Shown piece by piece: positions 36,238 through 44,106 of a stretch of 64,000 nucleotides of DNA. Numbering within the stretch: the first letter of the stretch is position 1; each line of letters opens with the position of its first letter. The DNA is taken from contig CAJTMA010000010.1 in NCBI GenBank assembly GCA_910577205.1, positions 1 to 64,000 of the forward strand, read 5' to 3'. The notes below the pieces were generated by a model. That model worked only from the letters and a program-made list of their open reading frames with translations. It was not told the DNA's origin and did no database searches. This stretch comes from an uncultured Alphaproteobacteria bacterium (GTDB taxonomy: Bacteria > Pseudomonadota > Alphaproteobacteria > RF32 > CAG-239). The position numbers and the translations under genes are program-made.

Positions 36238-37335
36238 ATGTCAGATATTTCTTTAACTGCAAGTATGCGTTCTAACCTGCTTTCCTTGCAGAACACACAG
36301 AGCTTAATGGATACCACACAGGAAAGACTGTCTACCGGTAAAAAGGTAAACAGTGCTCTGGATAACCCGTCTTCTTACTATACAGCTCAGTCTTTGAACA
36401 ACCGTGCCAGCGACTTAAGCGCTTTGCTTGACTCTATGGGCCAAGGTGTTCAGACCATTAAAGCTGCCGATGAAGCCATCACTTCTATTACTTCTTTCGT
36501 TCAGCAGGCTAAGGCTGTTGCCAATACTGCTCGCGATGAAGCTAATAAAGAAATTGTTTCTTCTGGCACTTATGACAAAACTGCAGTAGCTGCTGGTGAC
36601 GTTAAAGGTACAATTACCATTGACGGTAAAACACAGGATTTGTCAGTTACCTTAACTGATAATGCAGAAGGTGCTGATGCTGCTACGGCAATCCAAGATG
36701 CTATTCAGAAAGTTGCCGGCGCAGAAGATGTTACCGTTGAATTCGCTGATGGTGCATTTACTGTAAAATCTCCGGCTGGTGCTGAAGTTAAGGTTGATAT
36801 TGAAGTTGGCGGCGCTAAAATCAGCGGTACAGCTGGTAATGCTAACCGTACCAAAGCATTGCAGCAGTATAATGATATCCTGAGCCAGATTGACCAGTTG
36901 GCTAAAGATGCTGGTTACAAAGGCGTTAACCTGTTGCAGGAAAATGATTTGACGGTTATCTTCAATGAAGATCGTTCTTCTTCTATCACCATCAAAGGTG
37001 TAGATGCTTCTTCTAAAGGTCTGGGACTTGAAGCTGCTACTGATTGGGGTACCAACGATAATATTGGCGCTTCTATTTCTCAAGTAGAATCTGCCATTAC
37101 CACCCTGCGCGGTATGTCTTCTGAATTCGGTAACAACTACTCAGTCGTTCAAACCCGTGAAGACTTCACTGAAAACCTGATTAACGTTCTGACCGAAGGT
37201 GCTGACAAGCTGACATTGGCTGATATGAACGAAGAGTCTGCTAATATGCTTGCTCTGCAAACCAGACAGCAGTTGGCTATTAACTCTCTGTCTTTGGCAT
37301 CTCAGGCTGCTCAGTCGGTTCTGAAGTTGTTCTAA
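36238..37335 (+). CDS. Flagellin 1
   Basis: Structural subunit of the flagellar filament (365 aa from ATG 36238, with GAGGAG before it). The N-terminal D0/D1 helix region is typical (MRSNLLSLQNTQSLMDTTQ, RLSTGKKVNSALDNPSSYY). The C-terminal D0 region is LADMNEESANMLALQTRQQ and ends SLASQAAQSVLKLF. The middle (about 105-200) is Ala/Gly/Asp-rich and differs from the two paralogues. It is the first of three tandem flagellins directly after flbT. Confidence 0.96.
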   Translation: MSDISLTASMRSNLLSLQNTQSLMDTTQERLSTGKKVNSALDNPSSYYTAQSLNNRASDLSALLDSMGQGVQTIKAADEAITSITSFVQQAKAVANTARDEANKEIVSSGTYDKTAVAAGDVKGTITIDGKTQDLSVTLTDNAEGADAATAIQDAIQKVAGAEDVTVEFADGAFTVKSPAGAEVKVDIEVGGAKISGTAGNANRTKALQQYNDILSQIDQLAKDAGYKGVNLLQENDLTVIFNEDRSSSITIKGVDASSKGLGLEAATDWGTNDNIGASISQVESAITTLRGMSSEFGNNYSVVQTREDFTENLINVLTEGADKLTLADMNEESANMLALQTRQQLAINSLSLASQAAQSVLKLF

Positions 37336-37350
37336 TACGGACAAAATATT

Positions 37351-37375
37351 GCAGGCCGGTACTTTCCCGGCCTGC
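37351..37375 (+). terminator. Terminator or hairpin after flagellin 1
   Basis: GCAGGCCGG (37351-37359), loop TACTTTC and CCGGCCTGC (37367-37375), followed by ATTTCAG with only a weak T-run. Confidence 0.75.
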
Positions 37376-37423
37376 ATTTCAGTATTTTATAAAAGTTTCA
37401 CAAGTAATATTGATATATGGAAA

Positions 37424-37440
37424 CAGGCAAGTAAAGCCTG
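37424..37440 (+). promoter_or_regulatory. Leader hairpin before flagellin 2
   Basis: CAGGC (37424-37428) pairs with GCCTG (37436-37440), 30 bases before the start. It could be a FlbT-responsive leader element; this is inference from the position. Confidence 0.3.
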
Positions 37441-37470
37441 ACAAATCTTCACAGAAAGCGGAGAAAATTA

Positions 37471-38610
37471 ATGTCTAATATATCTTTAACCGCAAGTATG
37501 CGTTCCAACCTGCTGTCTTTGCAGAAAACGCAGAGCTTGATGGATACCACACAGGAACGCTTGTCTACTGGTAAAAAGGTAAACAGTGCTTTAGATAATC
37601 CTTCTTCTTTTTATACCGCCCAATCCTTAAATAACCGTGCCGGTGATTTAAGCGCGTTGCTTGATTCTATGGGACAGGGTGTTCAAACCATTAAAGCGGC
37701 GGATGAGGCTATTACCTCAATTACATCTTTGGTTCAACAGGCCAAAGCTATTGCCAATCAGGCGCTTGATGCGTCAGTTAATAAAATTGAATCTGCCGGC
37801 AAATTTGTGAATATGACTATTGCTCAAGGGTTGAGCTTTGATATCGAAGGGGCTGTTGGGCAAGTTCGCGTTGCCATAGACGGGAGTGAGGCCAGAACAA
37901 TCACTATTGAGCAAATGGCTGAAAAAATTGCAACAGAACTGAATAAGGCCGTTGATAAAGACGGGAAAGTGATTGGTGGTTTTGTTGTTGAAGTTAATTC
38001 TGACAAAACAGGCCTTAACATCACCTCCGGCACTGGCCGCATTACCAAAGTCAAAACCGATGCCAGCAGCGATTTGCCTTTCTTCGGGATGACATTCCCG
38101 GGCACGGCTGATGCCGCAGAACGTTTGAAATATCAGGCGCGGTATAATGATGTTTTGGCACAAATTAACCAACTGGCCAAAGATGCTTCTTATAAAGGTG
38201 TCAATTTGTTGCAGGAGAATGATTTGACGGTCATTTTTAATGAAGACCGCTCTTCTTTGATAAATATTAAAGGCGTTGATGCCTCCACAAAGGGGCTGGG
38301 CTTATCAGAAGCAGAAACCTGGGGAAGCATAGAAAATATTCATAAAGTGTCTTCTGAGGTTGATTCTGCAATTAATATGCTGCGGGCAATGTCTTCCGAG
38401 TTTGGGAATAACTATTCAATAGTTCAAACCCGGGAGGACTTCACCGAAAAACTGATTAATGTTCTGACCGAGGGTGCAGACAAATTGACCTTAGCTGATA
38501 TGAATGAAGAGTCAGCCAATATGCTTGCTCTGCAAACCAGACAACAATTGGCAATTAACTCTTTGTCTTTGGCATCTCAGGCTGCCCAGTCTGTCCTAAG
38601 ACTCTTTTAA
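37471..38610 (+). CDS. Flagellin 2
   Basis: A 379-residue flagellin. Its first 100 residues and last 90 are nearly identical to flagellin 1, and its central region (about 105-215) is different and longer (VNMTIAQGLSFDIEGAVGQ, TDASSDLPFFGMTFPG). GCGGAG precedes the ATG. It ends SLASQAAQSVLRLF. Strong N/C conservation with a distinct centre suggests gene duplication followed by divergence of the exposed domain. Confidence 0.96.
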   Translation: MSNISLTASMRSNLLSLQKTQSLMDTTQERLSTGKKVNSALDNPSSFYTAQSLNNRAGDLSALLDSMGQGVQTIKAADEAITSITSLVQQAKAIANQALDASVNKIESAGKFVNMTIAQGLSFDIEGAVGQVRVAIDGSEARTITIEQMAEKIATELNKAVDKDGKVIGGFVVEVNSDKTGLNITSGTGRITKVKTDASSDLPFFGMTFPGTADAAERLKYQARYNDVLAQINQLAKDASYKGVNLLQENDLTVIFNEDRSSLINIKGVDASTKGLGLSEAETWGSIENIHKVSSEVDSAINMLRAMSSEFGNNYSIVQTREDFTEKLINVLTEGADKLTLADMNEESANMLALQTRQQLAINSLSLASQAAQSVLRLF

Positions 38611-38627
38611 TCGGAGCACGATAAACT

Positions 38628-38654
38628 AAAAGCCGGCATAAATTGCCGGCTTTT
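38628..38654 (+). terminator. Terminator after flagellin 2
   Basis: AAAAGCCGGCA (38628-38638), loop TAAAT and TGCCGGCTTTT (38644-38654). Confidence 0.9.
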
Positions 38655-38782
38655 TTATACGAAAAAGTCATTTTTAGTGACGAAAAGTCAACTTTTGTAC
38701 ATATACCTGTGATTAATGCAGTTTTTTTTCTTGTTATGTGTTAAAAAATAATTAAATAATATAACAGAATTATAGTATTAGC

Positions 38783-38824
38783 AGAACAGATGCTGTTTCG
38801 GCCATCACATTCGACATCTGTTCT
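38783..38824 (+). promoter_or_regulatory. Long leader hairpin before flagellin 3, possible FlbT target
   Basis: AGAACAGATG (38783-38792) and CATCTGTTCT (38815-38824) are perfect complements around a 22-base loop. The hairpin ends 20 bases before the start codon, within the expected 5' untranslated region. FlbT acts on flagellin leaders in relatives; the link here is inferred. Confidence 0.45.
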
Positions 38825-38844
38825 ATCACAAACCGGAGATTAAA

Positions 38845-39945
38845 ATGGCTGATATTTCACTTACCGCAAGTATGCGTTCGAATTTGTTATCTTTGCAGAA
38901 TACCCAGAGCCTTATGGACATGACTCAGGAACGTCTGTCTACAGGTAAAAAGGTTAATTCGGCGTTAGATAACCCGACATCCTATTATACATCACAGTCT
39001 TTGACAAACCGCGCTAATGATTTAAGCGCGTTGCTTGACTCTATGGGACAGGGTGTACAAACCATTAAAGCTGCTAACGAAGGTATTGAGTCAATTACCG
39101 CCTATGTTCAGCAGGCCAAGGCTATTGCTAACGGTGCTCGCGATGAAGCCAATAAAGTAGCCACTTCAAGTGGTAAAATCACAGCCGTAGATGCTAATGC
39201 CGATTTTGATTTTAAAATTGGCGACAAAACACTCAAAGTTGCTTTAGAAACAACAGATGATGACGCTGAGAAAGTTGCTGCTAAGATGCAGGCAGCGATT
39301 GATGCCGATAATGGTGATGACGGTGTTGCCGGCAAATTTACGGTTGAAGCAACAGAAGACGGTGAAGTTGTTGTGAAATCTGTCGACGGCGAATTCGCTA
39401 ATGTTTCTTTTGACGCTGCCGGTATTAAACTGAGCGGCAATGTTGGTAACGACAACCGCTTAAAGGCTGTTACGCAGTTTAATGACATTTTAGATCAAAT
39501 TGACCAGTTGGCCAAAGATTCCGGTTACAAAGGCGTTAACCTGTTGCAGGAAAATGATTTAACAGTTGTATTCAATGAAGACCGCTCTTCCAACTTGGTC
39601 ATCAAAGGTGTTGATGCCAGCACTAAAGGATTAAAACTGAGCCGTGTTGATAGCTGGGGCGATAATGCCAAGATTGACGACGCTATTGCTCAAGTTGAAA
39701 CAGCAGTTAACACCTTGCGCGGTATGGCATCTGAATTTGGTAACAACTATTCAATTGTTCAAAATCGTGAAGACTTTACTGAAAGCTTGATTAATGTATT
39801 GGAAGAAGGTTCGGACAAATTGGTTCTGGCCGATATGAATGAAGAGTCAGCCAATATGCTTGCTTTGCAAACCAGACAACAGTTGGCAATTAACTCTTTG
39901 TCTTTGGCATCTCAGGCTGCCCAGTCAGTATTAAAGTTGTTCTAA
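38845..39945 (+). CDS. Flagellin 3
   Basis: A 366-residue flagellin with the same terminal D0/D1 regions as its two neighbours, including LADMNEESANMLALQTRQQ and the end SVLKLF. The centre (about 105-210) is very acidic (DDDAEKVAAKMQAAIDADNGDDG). CGGAG lies before the ATG. It has its own leader hairpin and a strong terminator, so it may be expressed separately from flagellins 1 and 2. Confidence 0.96.
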   Translation: MADISLTASMRSNLLSLQNTQSLMDMTQERLSTGKKVNSALDNPTSYYTSQSLTNRANDLSALLDSMGQGVQTIKAANEGIESITAYVQQAKAIANGARDEANKVATSSGKITAVDANADFDFKIGDKTLKVALETTDDDAEKVAAKMQAAIDADNGDDGVAGKFTVEATEDGEVVVKSVDGEFANVSFDAAGIKLSGNVGNDNRLKAVTQFNDILDQIDQLAKDSGYKGVNLLQENDLTVVFNEDRSSNLVIKGVDASTKGLKLSRVDSWGDNAKIDDAIAQVETAVNTLRGMASEFGNNYSIVQNREDFTESLINVLEEGSDKLVLADMNEESANMLALQTRQQLAINSLSLASQAAQSVLKLF

Positions 39946-39964
39946 TACGAACAAAAGCACATAC

Positions 39965-39988
39965 AAGGGCGGCCAAATGGCCGCCCTT
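39965..39988 (+). terminator. Terminator after flagellin 3
   Basis: AAGGGCGGCC (39965-39974), loop AAAT and GGCCGCCCTT (39979-39988), then TTT. Confidence 0.92.
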
Positions 39989-39999
39989 TTTGTTCTTGC

Positions 40000-40028
40000 T
40001 TGAATTTTATATGAAAATCAGATATATT
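40000..40028 (+). promoter_or_regulatory. Predicted promoter of the 514-aa gene
   Basis: TTGAAT (40000-40005), a 17-base spacer and TATATT (40023-40028), 20 bases before the ATG; so the gene is not dependent on flagellin transcription. Confidence 0.5.
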
Positions 40029-40048
40029 AATACGGTAGGATAATAAAA

Positions 40049-41593
40049 ATGGCTATAGAAGAAGAATATTCTGAAATTTCGCCGGCAGATCTTTCCCGTC
40101 TTAATGAAGGTCCTCGGGAAACGGATCCTTTTGACGGCGGCGTAACAATGCAACTTGCGGGAAGCGATCCCGTAAGTAAAGCTGCCTTTTATTCCTTGGA
40201 AGACAGCGATATCCGTATTTTGCAAAAGGCTGTAGATAAAAAAGCCATCGCCTATATTGATTGGGCTGAAAAGCAGGAGATGATTACGCCTGAAGGAGCA
40301 GAATATCTGCGTTCTTATTATACGGATTCAATGCAAAGCTATGCTGATTTTTATGATACGATGACGCAAGTTTTGGGCCGTCCGAGCCAGTGTCTAAGAA
40401 ATGACTTAGCGCCGGAAGAGCAGGATGATACCAATTACTCGGAAACTTATATTACGCCGAATAACTCCATGCTTTTGGTTTATCCGCCCATAACCGATGA
40501 TCCGGATTTGGCGGACAATCATATGCTTTTTACGCTTCCGGGAATGAAAAATGTGGTTCGCGCCGTGGCAAAAATTGCCAAGGGCGGAAAATATGATGTT
40601 GCTTATAAAGAAGATTTAAAAAAGCTGCAAAAGCAATATGGTCTGGATTGTGCGGCATACCGTGAAAAGAAAGCGGCGATTATTCCGCCTCATCTGCGCT
40701 TGCATGATGTTCTGCGTTGTACCATCAGTGTTCCGACGTATGATTCTATAGAGATGGTTATCCGGAGATTTACGGAAGCAAATGGTTTTGAAATTTGCGA
40801 AACCAAAGACAAATTTCAGGATAATCGTTCAGCCAGAGATGTCCGCTTTATGAGTAATCGCAAGAATTACCGTGATAAAAAGATATGCCTGAAAAAAGAT
40901 AATATGTATTTTGAAATTCAATTCAAAGTCCAGTTATTAGAACAGGCAGATAAGTTGAGCCACGCTCATTATGAGCAGCTGCGTGAAAAAATTGATGAAT
41001 ATAACCGGGCGGATAAAAATGATTTTGTTCTGCGCCATAAGTTAGAACGGCAGAAAACTTGGCTGGAATGGGATATTCAAAACATCAATCGCCGGGGAAT
41101 AGACGAATATAACCTCTTTATTTTAGAAGTCGCCTTAAAAAAGGATACCCGACTTAAAAAGGAAAAAATTAGGCAGCTGCGCCAGCGCTTTTCTATGGAA
41201 AAAGATAAAGAAAAACGCCAAAAATTACGCGGAGAAATTTATAAGCTGGGGCTGACGTTGAATGCCGCCCCGGTAACAAAAGAGGCCAAAGAATTTATTC
41301 GCAATAACTTTATTGTCCGCCCTTATAAGGCAATAGACCAGCAGCGCGAATTTTCTACGGCATCTCCGGCTCTTCAAAGTTTTGCAATGCTTAACTATTT
41401 CCTTGTAAGTCCGCGTTATCGTGCTAGTATACACGGCAAGCTGCCGGATGATTACAGCGAGAAATATAATCAGGCTGATGAGGCGCGCAAAAGAAATGAA
41501 CAACAGCGCATGGAGCAGGAATACCTGCTGTATCAGCAAACAAGAGGTAATAAAGGCATAAGGCTGAGCCGCAAAAATTATCAGCACTATTGA
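40049..41593 (+). CDS. Unknown 514-aa protein with a possible RelA/SpoT-like nucleotidyltransferase fold
   Basis: I do not recognise a named family. Residues about 218-310 read LRLHDVLRCTISVPTYDSIEMVIRRF, then ETKDKFQDN, then MYFEIQFKVQLLEQADKLSHAHYEQLRE. The order (Asp-Arg motif, strand, xxDxF, E-I-Q strand, H-x-x-YEQLR) recalls the RelA/SpoT synthetase fold, in which EIQ strands and a following helix with His/Tyr are conserved. Key residues are not clear enough to claim (p)ppGpp synthesis. The C-terminal 200 residues are charged and helical, probably coiled coil (KKDTRLKKEKIRQLRQRF). There is no signal peptide. TAGGA precedes the ATG. A Sel1-repeat gene follows after 7 bases, forming an operon. 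Confidence 0.6.
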   Translation: MAIEEEYSEISPADLSRLNEGPRETDPFDGGVTMQLAGSDPVSKAAFYSLEDSDIRILQKAVDKKAIAYIDWAEKQEMITPEGAEYLRSYYTDSMQSYADFYDTMTQVLGRPSQCLRNDLAPEEQDDTNYSETYITPNNSMLLVYPPITDDPDLADNHMLFTLPGMKNVVRAVAKIAKGGKYDVAYKEDLKKLQKQYGLDCAAYREKKAAIIPPHLRLHDVLRCTISVPTYDSIEMVIRRFTEANGFEICETKDKFQDNRSARDVRFMSNRKNYRDKKICLKKDNMYFEIQFKVQLLEQADKLSHAHYEQLREKIDEYNRADKNDFVLRHKLERQKTWLEWDIQNINRRGIDEYNLFILEVALKKDTRLKKEKIRQLRQRFSMEKDKEKRQKLRGEIYKLGLTLNAAPVTKEAKEFIRNNFIVRPYKAIDQQREFSTASPALQSFAMLNYFLVSPRYRASIHGKLPDDYSEKYNQADEARKRNEQQRMEQEYLLYQQTRGNKGIRLSRKNYQHY

Positions 41594-41600
41594 GGAAAAA

Positions 41601-42749
41601 ATGAAGAAACTTATTTTGCTTTGCAGCGTAATGATGTTAATCGGCAGACAAGCCGCCGCCACCTTTGAATTAAACGATAGTGTCGGGGGAGGAAAAGCTG
41701 TTTTGTCATTGAGCGACGGCATTGTTCAGGAGCAGGATAAGGGCAGTCAGCCTGAGGATAAACAGGGGGAAGAAGATAAGGGTATTTTTTCCTTTATGGA
41801 CTTTTCTTTTTTCAAGAAAAACAAACCCAAACTAACGGCGATGCCTAATGAACGGCGGGAAACTTTTATTGAGCGTGTAACGCGCCAGGCGGAAGAAGGA
41901 AACGTGGATGCCCAGCTGAGCTTGGGGTATATGTACCTCTATGGTGAAGATGGAGTTGGCATTGATTACAAAAAAGCCTTTACTTACTATAATATGGCCG
42001 CCGCACAAGGTGACAATATTGCTATCAATAACCTCGGAAGCTTATATTTTAGCGGTATCGGTACGGAAAAGAATTTTACTAAAGCTGCGCAACTGTTTGA
42101 ACAGGCAGCCCAGCTGGGCAATACCGAAGCGGCGGTTAATCTGGCTTTTATTTATTTGACCAAAAATTCATCTTTAAATAACCCCCGGGAAGCAATTCAG
42201 CAATTAAAAGCCGCGTCTGACGCGGGTAATCCGACAGCTAAATTTTTATTGGGATATTCTTATTTTAAGGGATTGGTTGTTGAACAAAACTATAAAAAAG
42301 CCTTTGTTTTGATGCGTGATGCCGCAAATGCTCAATATGCCGATGCGGAATATTTGCTGGGGTATATGTATCTTAACGGTTTGGGTATTACCAAAAACTA
42401 CGGAAATGCCGTCAAGTATTTTACTTATGCATCCAATCAGGGAAATGTTGATGCGATGATTGAACTAGGAAATATGTTGGCTGCGGGCACGATGTATACA
42501 AAAGACCTCTACCGAGCCCATATCCTCTTTAATATTGCTTCTGTTCACGGTGTGCCCTCTGCCGCCGAGAAGCGCGATTATCTGGAGAAAAAACTGAAGA
42601 TAGAAGAGTTTCTTCAGGCTCAGGCGGAAGCTGAAAAGTTTGAGGAAAAGCCCTCTGAGCTGACCTCATACATCAAACAAACATTTGGCGATAATATCCG
42701 CCGCTATATTGATGAGAATATGTCATTCAACGCAGGCCTGAATAAATAA
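41601..42749 (+). CDS. Secreted Sel1-repeat (SLR/TPR-like) protein
   Basis: A 382-residue protein with a signal peptide (about residues 1-20, LILLCSVMMLIGRQAAA). It has at least five Sel1-type repeats from about residue 95 to 320, such as AQLSLGYMYLYGEDGVGIDYKKAF, AINNLGSLYFSGIGTEKNFTKA and AEYLLGYMYLNGLGITKNYGNA. These form helical solenoids for protein-protein contacts, often in envelope signalling. A charged linker precedes the repeats. It probably acts in the periplasm. It is in an operon with the 514-aa protein. Confidence 0.85.
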   Translation: MKKLILLCSVMMLIGRQAAATFELNDSVGGGKAVLSLSDGIVQEQDKGSQPEDKQGEEDKGIFSFMDFSFFKKNKPKLTAMPNERRETFIERVTRQAEEGNVDAQLSLGYMYLYGEDGVGIDYKKAFTYYNMAAAQGDNIAINNLGSLYFSGIGTEKNFTKAAQLFEQAAQLGNTEAAVNLAFIYLTKNSSLNNPREAIQQLKAASDAGNPTAKFLLGYSYFKGLVVEQNYKKAFVLMRDAANAQYADAEYLLGYMYLNGLGITKNYGNAVKYFTYASNQGNVDAMIELGNMLAAGTMYTKDLYRAHILFNIASVHGVPSAAEKRDYLEKKLKIEEFLQAQAEAEKFEEKPSELTSYIKQTFGDNIRRYIDENMSFNAGLNK

Positions 42750-43057
42750 ACGAAGAAGATGGAATAATTAATTAAATCCCTTTGCAAAAAGAATAAAAAT
42801 CATTTATTTATATATCGTTGTCAACAGCAATAATAAATTTAATCTATTTAAAGGGCCCTGAGAAGCTCTTATCTATAGTGTTGTTAAAGTCAACAGCAGT
42901 CAGCCTTCAATAAGTATCTTACTTACTTGGCCGGGGAGACTTTAGTGTATGTTCAGAGCTTAGGCTTAAAGACTAAAGTGTCATTTCTATAGATATGATT
43001 TCTCAGCTCTCCGGCCGCCTTTATCTTTTAAGGCGGAAAAGTTGAAGGATAATGCGC
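42750..43057 (+). other. Structured intergenic region before the XRE gene
   Basis: No convincing ORF lies in these 300 bases, but complementary segments are dense. GGCCGGGGAG (42929-42938) pairs with CTCTCCGGCC (43007-43016, one G-T). ACTTTAGT (42939-42946) pairs with ACTAAAGT (42972-42979). TCATTTCTA and TAGATATGA (42981-42998) form a near-palindrome. Together they make a three-way-junction-like fold of about 88 bases. An alternative partner lies upstream: CTGAGAA and ATCTATAG (42858-42864, 42871-42878) match TTCTCAG and CTATAGAT (43000-43006, 42987-42994). A 10-mer GTCAACAGCA occurs twice (42820, 42889). It may be a small RNA or a leader that switches structure. I cannot assign it to a known RNA family. 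Confidence 0.5.
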
Positions 43058-43384
43058 GTGATTATAACTGAAACTGACAAATGTTTAGGCAAACGGCTTC
43101 GTCAAATTCGAGAAGAACGGGGGCTTAGTCAGGAAAAGTTGGCGCGCGAAATCGGGGTTGTGTTTCAACAAATTCAAAAATATGAAGCGGGTGTTAACCG
43201 CATATCTTGTTCGCGATTAATCAAAATCTTGGAAGTATTTGATATTTCGGTTATTGATTTCTTTGCAGGTTTAGAGATTGCCGACCGCCGCTTGATTACT
43301 GAAGAGGAATTCCTGTTGTTTAGTGCCTGGCGTCGTCATAATCCGCAAACCCGGCAAGCTATTCTAACATTGTTGGGGCATTAA
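43058..43384 (+). CDS. XRE-family helix-turn-helix transcriptional regulator
   Basis: A DNA-binding protein of about 108 residues. The Cro/C1-type HTH spans about residues 8-62: LGKRLRQIREERGLSQEKLAREIGVVFQQIQKYEAGVNRIS, with the recognition helix around FQQIQKYE. A short C-terminal region follows. I prefer GTG 43058 because AAGGA lies eight bases before it; ATG 43052 is only two bases away from the same site. Such single-domain regulators are common in alphaproteobacteria. The gene is convergent with and overlaps the broken ASCH gene by 26 bases. Confidence 0.85.
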   Translation: MIITETDKCLGKRLRQIREERGLSQEKLAREIGVVFQQIQKYEAGVNRISCSRLIKILEVFDISVIDFFAGLEIADRRLITEEEFLLFSAWRRHNPQTRQAILTLLGH

Positions 43385-43708
43385 GCATGATTTCAATGCC
43401 GACAACGCCGTATTCTTTCTGCCGCTTCAGCGGATAAAAGTCAGCCAAAACGGCAGCCAGTTCCACAGGAGATGAAAAACCTGCCGTTCGGCAGTCAATT
43501 TGTGAGCATAACGCTGTAAAATCTTGCGCCAAATGCAGCTTGGTGACGGTTATTCGGAATTTCTCCGAAAGATTAGAGCCGTGAGAAAATTCAATAATGT
43601 CGCTGGCTTTTATTTTCTGGCGTTTTGCATTCCACAATCTAAGCTCAATGTTCATTTTGCCTGATTTATTAGTAAAAAAAATTTTTCTTGTAATTTCATC
43701 TGATGCAT
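43359..43708 (-). pseudogene. ASCH-domain protein gene with a frameshift near its start
   Basis: ASCH-domain proteins are small beta-barrel RNA-binding-like proteins. The main open frame (43359-43655) starts MNIELRLWNAKRQKIKASDIIEF and ends KEYGVVGIEI, the family's usual pattern, but lacks the N-terminal strand and helix. Those residues are found in another frame directly upstream: ATG 43708 reads MHQMKLQEKFFLLINQAK and then hits TGA at 43652-43654. That start has AGAGGA before it; the downstream ATG has none. One extra A in the AAAA run at the junction would join both parts into a normal protein of about 116 residues. So the gene has a one-base deletion, a sequencing error, or a programmed frameshift. 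Confidence 0.75.
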
Positions 43709-43728
43709 GATTGTCCTCTCACAATTGT

Positions 43729-43977
43729 TTAAACTTCCTCTAAGCCAAAAGCATCGTCATATTTAACTGTGCCGTTTAACAGGCAAGGTTCATTATCTAT
43801 CTCATTATCCTTAATGGCCACTAACGACAATTCTGGAATAAAAGAGGGGCTTTGCCGTAATTTTTTGAAGAGTTCTTGCTCCGTCCCATCGCTGTGCTCG
43901 GCATTTTTGAACGCCTCGATGATAACCTGGTGAACTTTTTCATAATCAGATGGCTGTTCCGTTCTGATGGTTAACAT
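43729..43977 (-). pseudogene. GNAT acetyltransferase remnant with internal deletion
   Basis: The 82-residue frame begins like a YhbS-type GNAT acetyltransferase: MLTIRTEQPSDYEKVHQVIIEAF, then ELFKKLRQSPSFIPELSLVAIKDNEI. Immediately after this it jumps to NEPCLLNGTVKYDDAFGLEEV, which resembles the end of such enzymes. The acetyl-CoA-binding core that should lie between (roughly 80-90 residues) is missing, so an in-frame internal deletion is likely. The product would not be active. It lies next to the frameshifted ASCH gene, on the same strand. Confidence 0.65.
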
Positions 43978-44106
43978 TTTTTATTTCTTTCACTTTGGTG
44001 TTTTTTAACCATTGAGGTTATGGTTACCGTAAATGTTTAAATTTTTCAAATAAACATCTCATAAAATGGTTGTTGTACCCAGTTGTTTATTATAAATTAT
44101 ATTATT

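Noticed and set aside
36100-36240. A sigma-54 promoter before the first flagellin
   Set aside because: No TGGCAC-N5-TTGC match was found; only an isolated TATAAT box is present.
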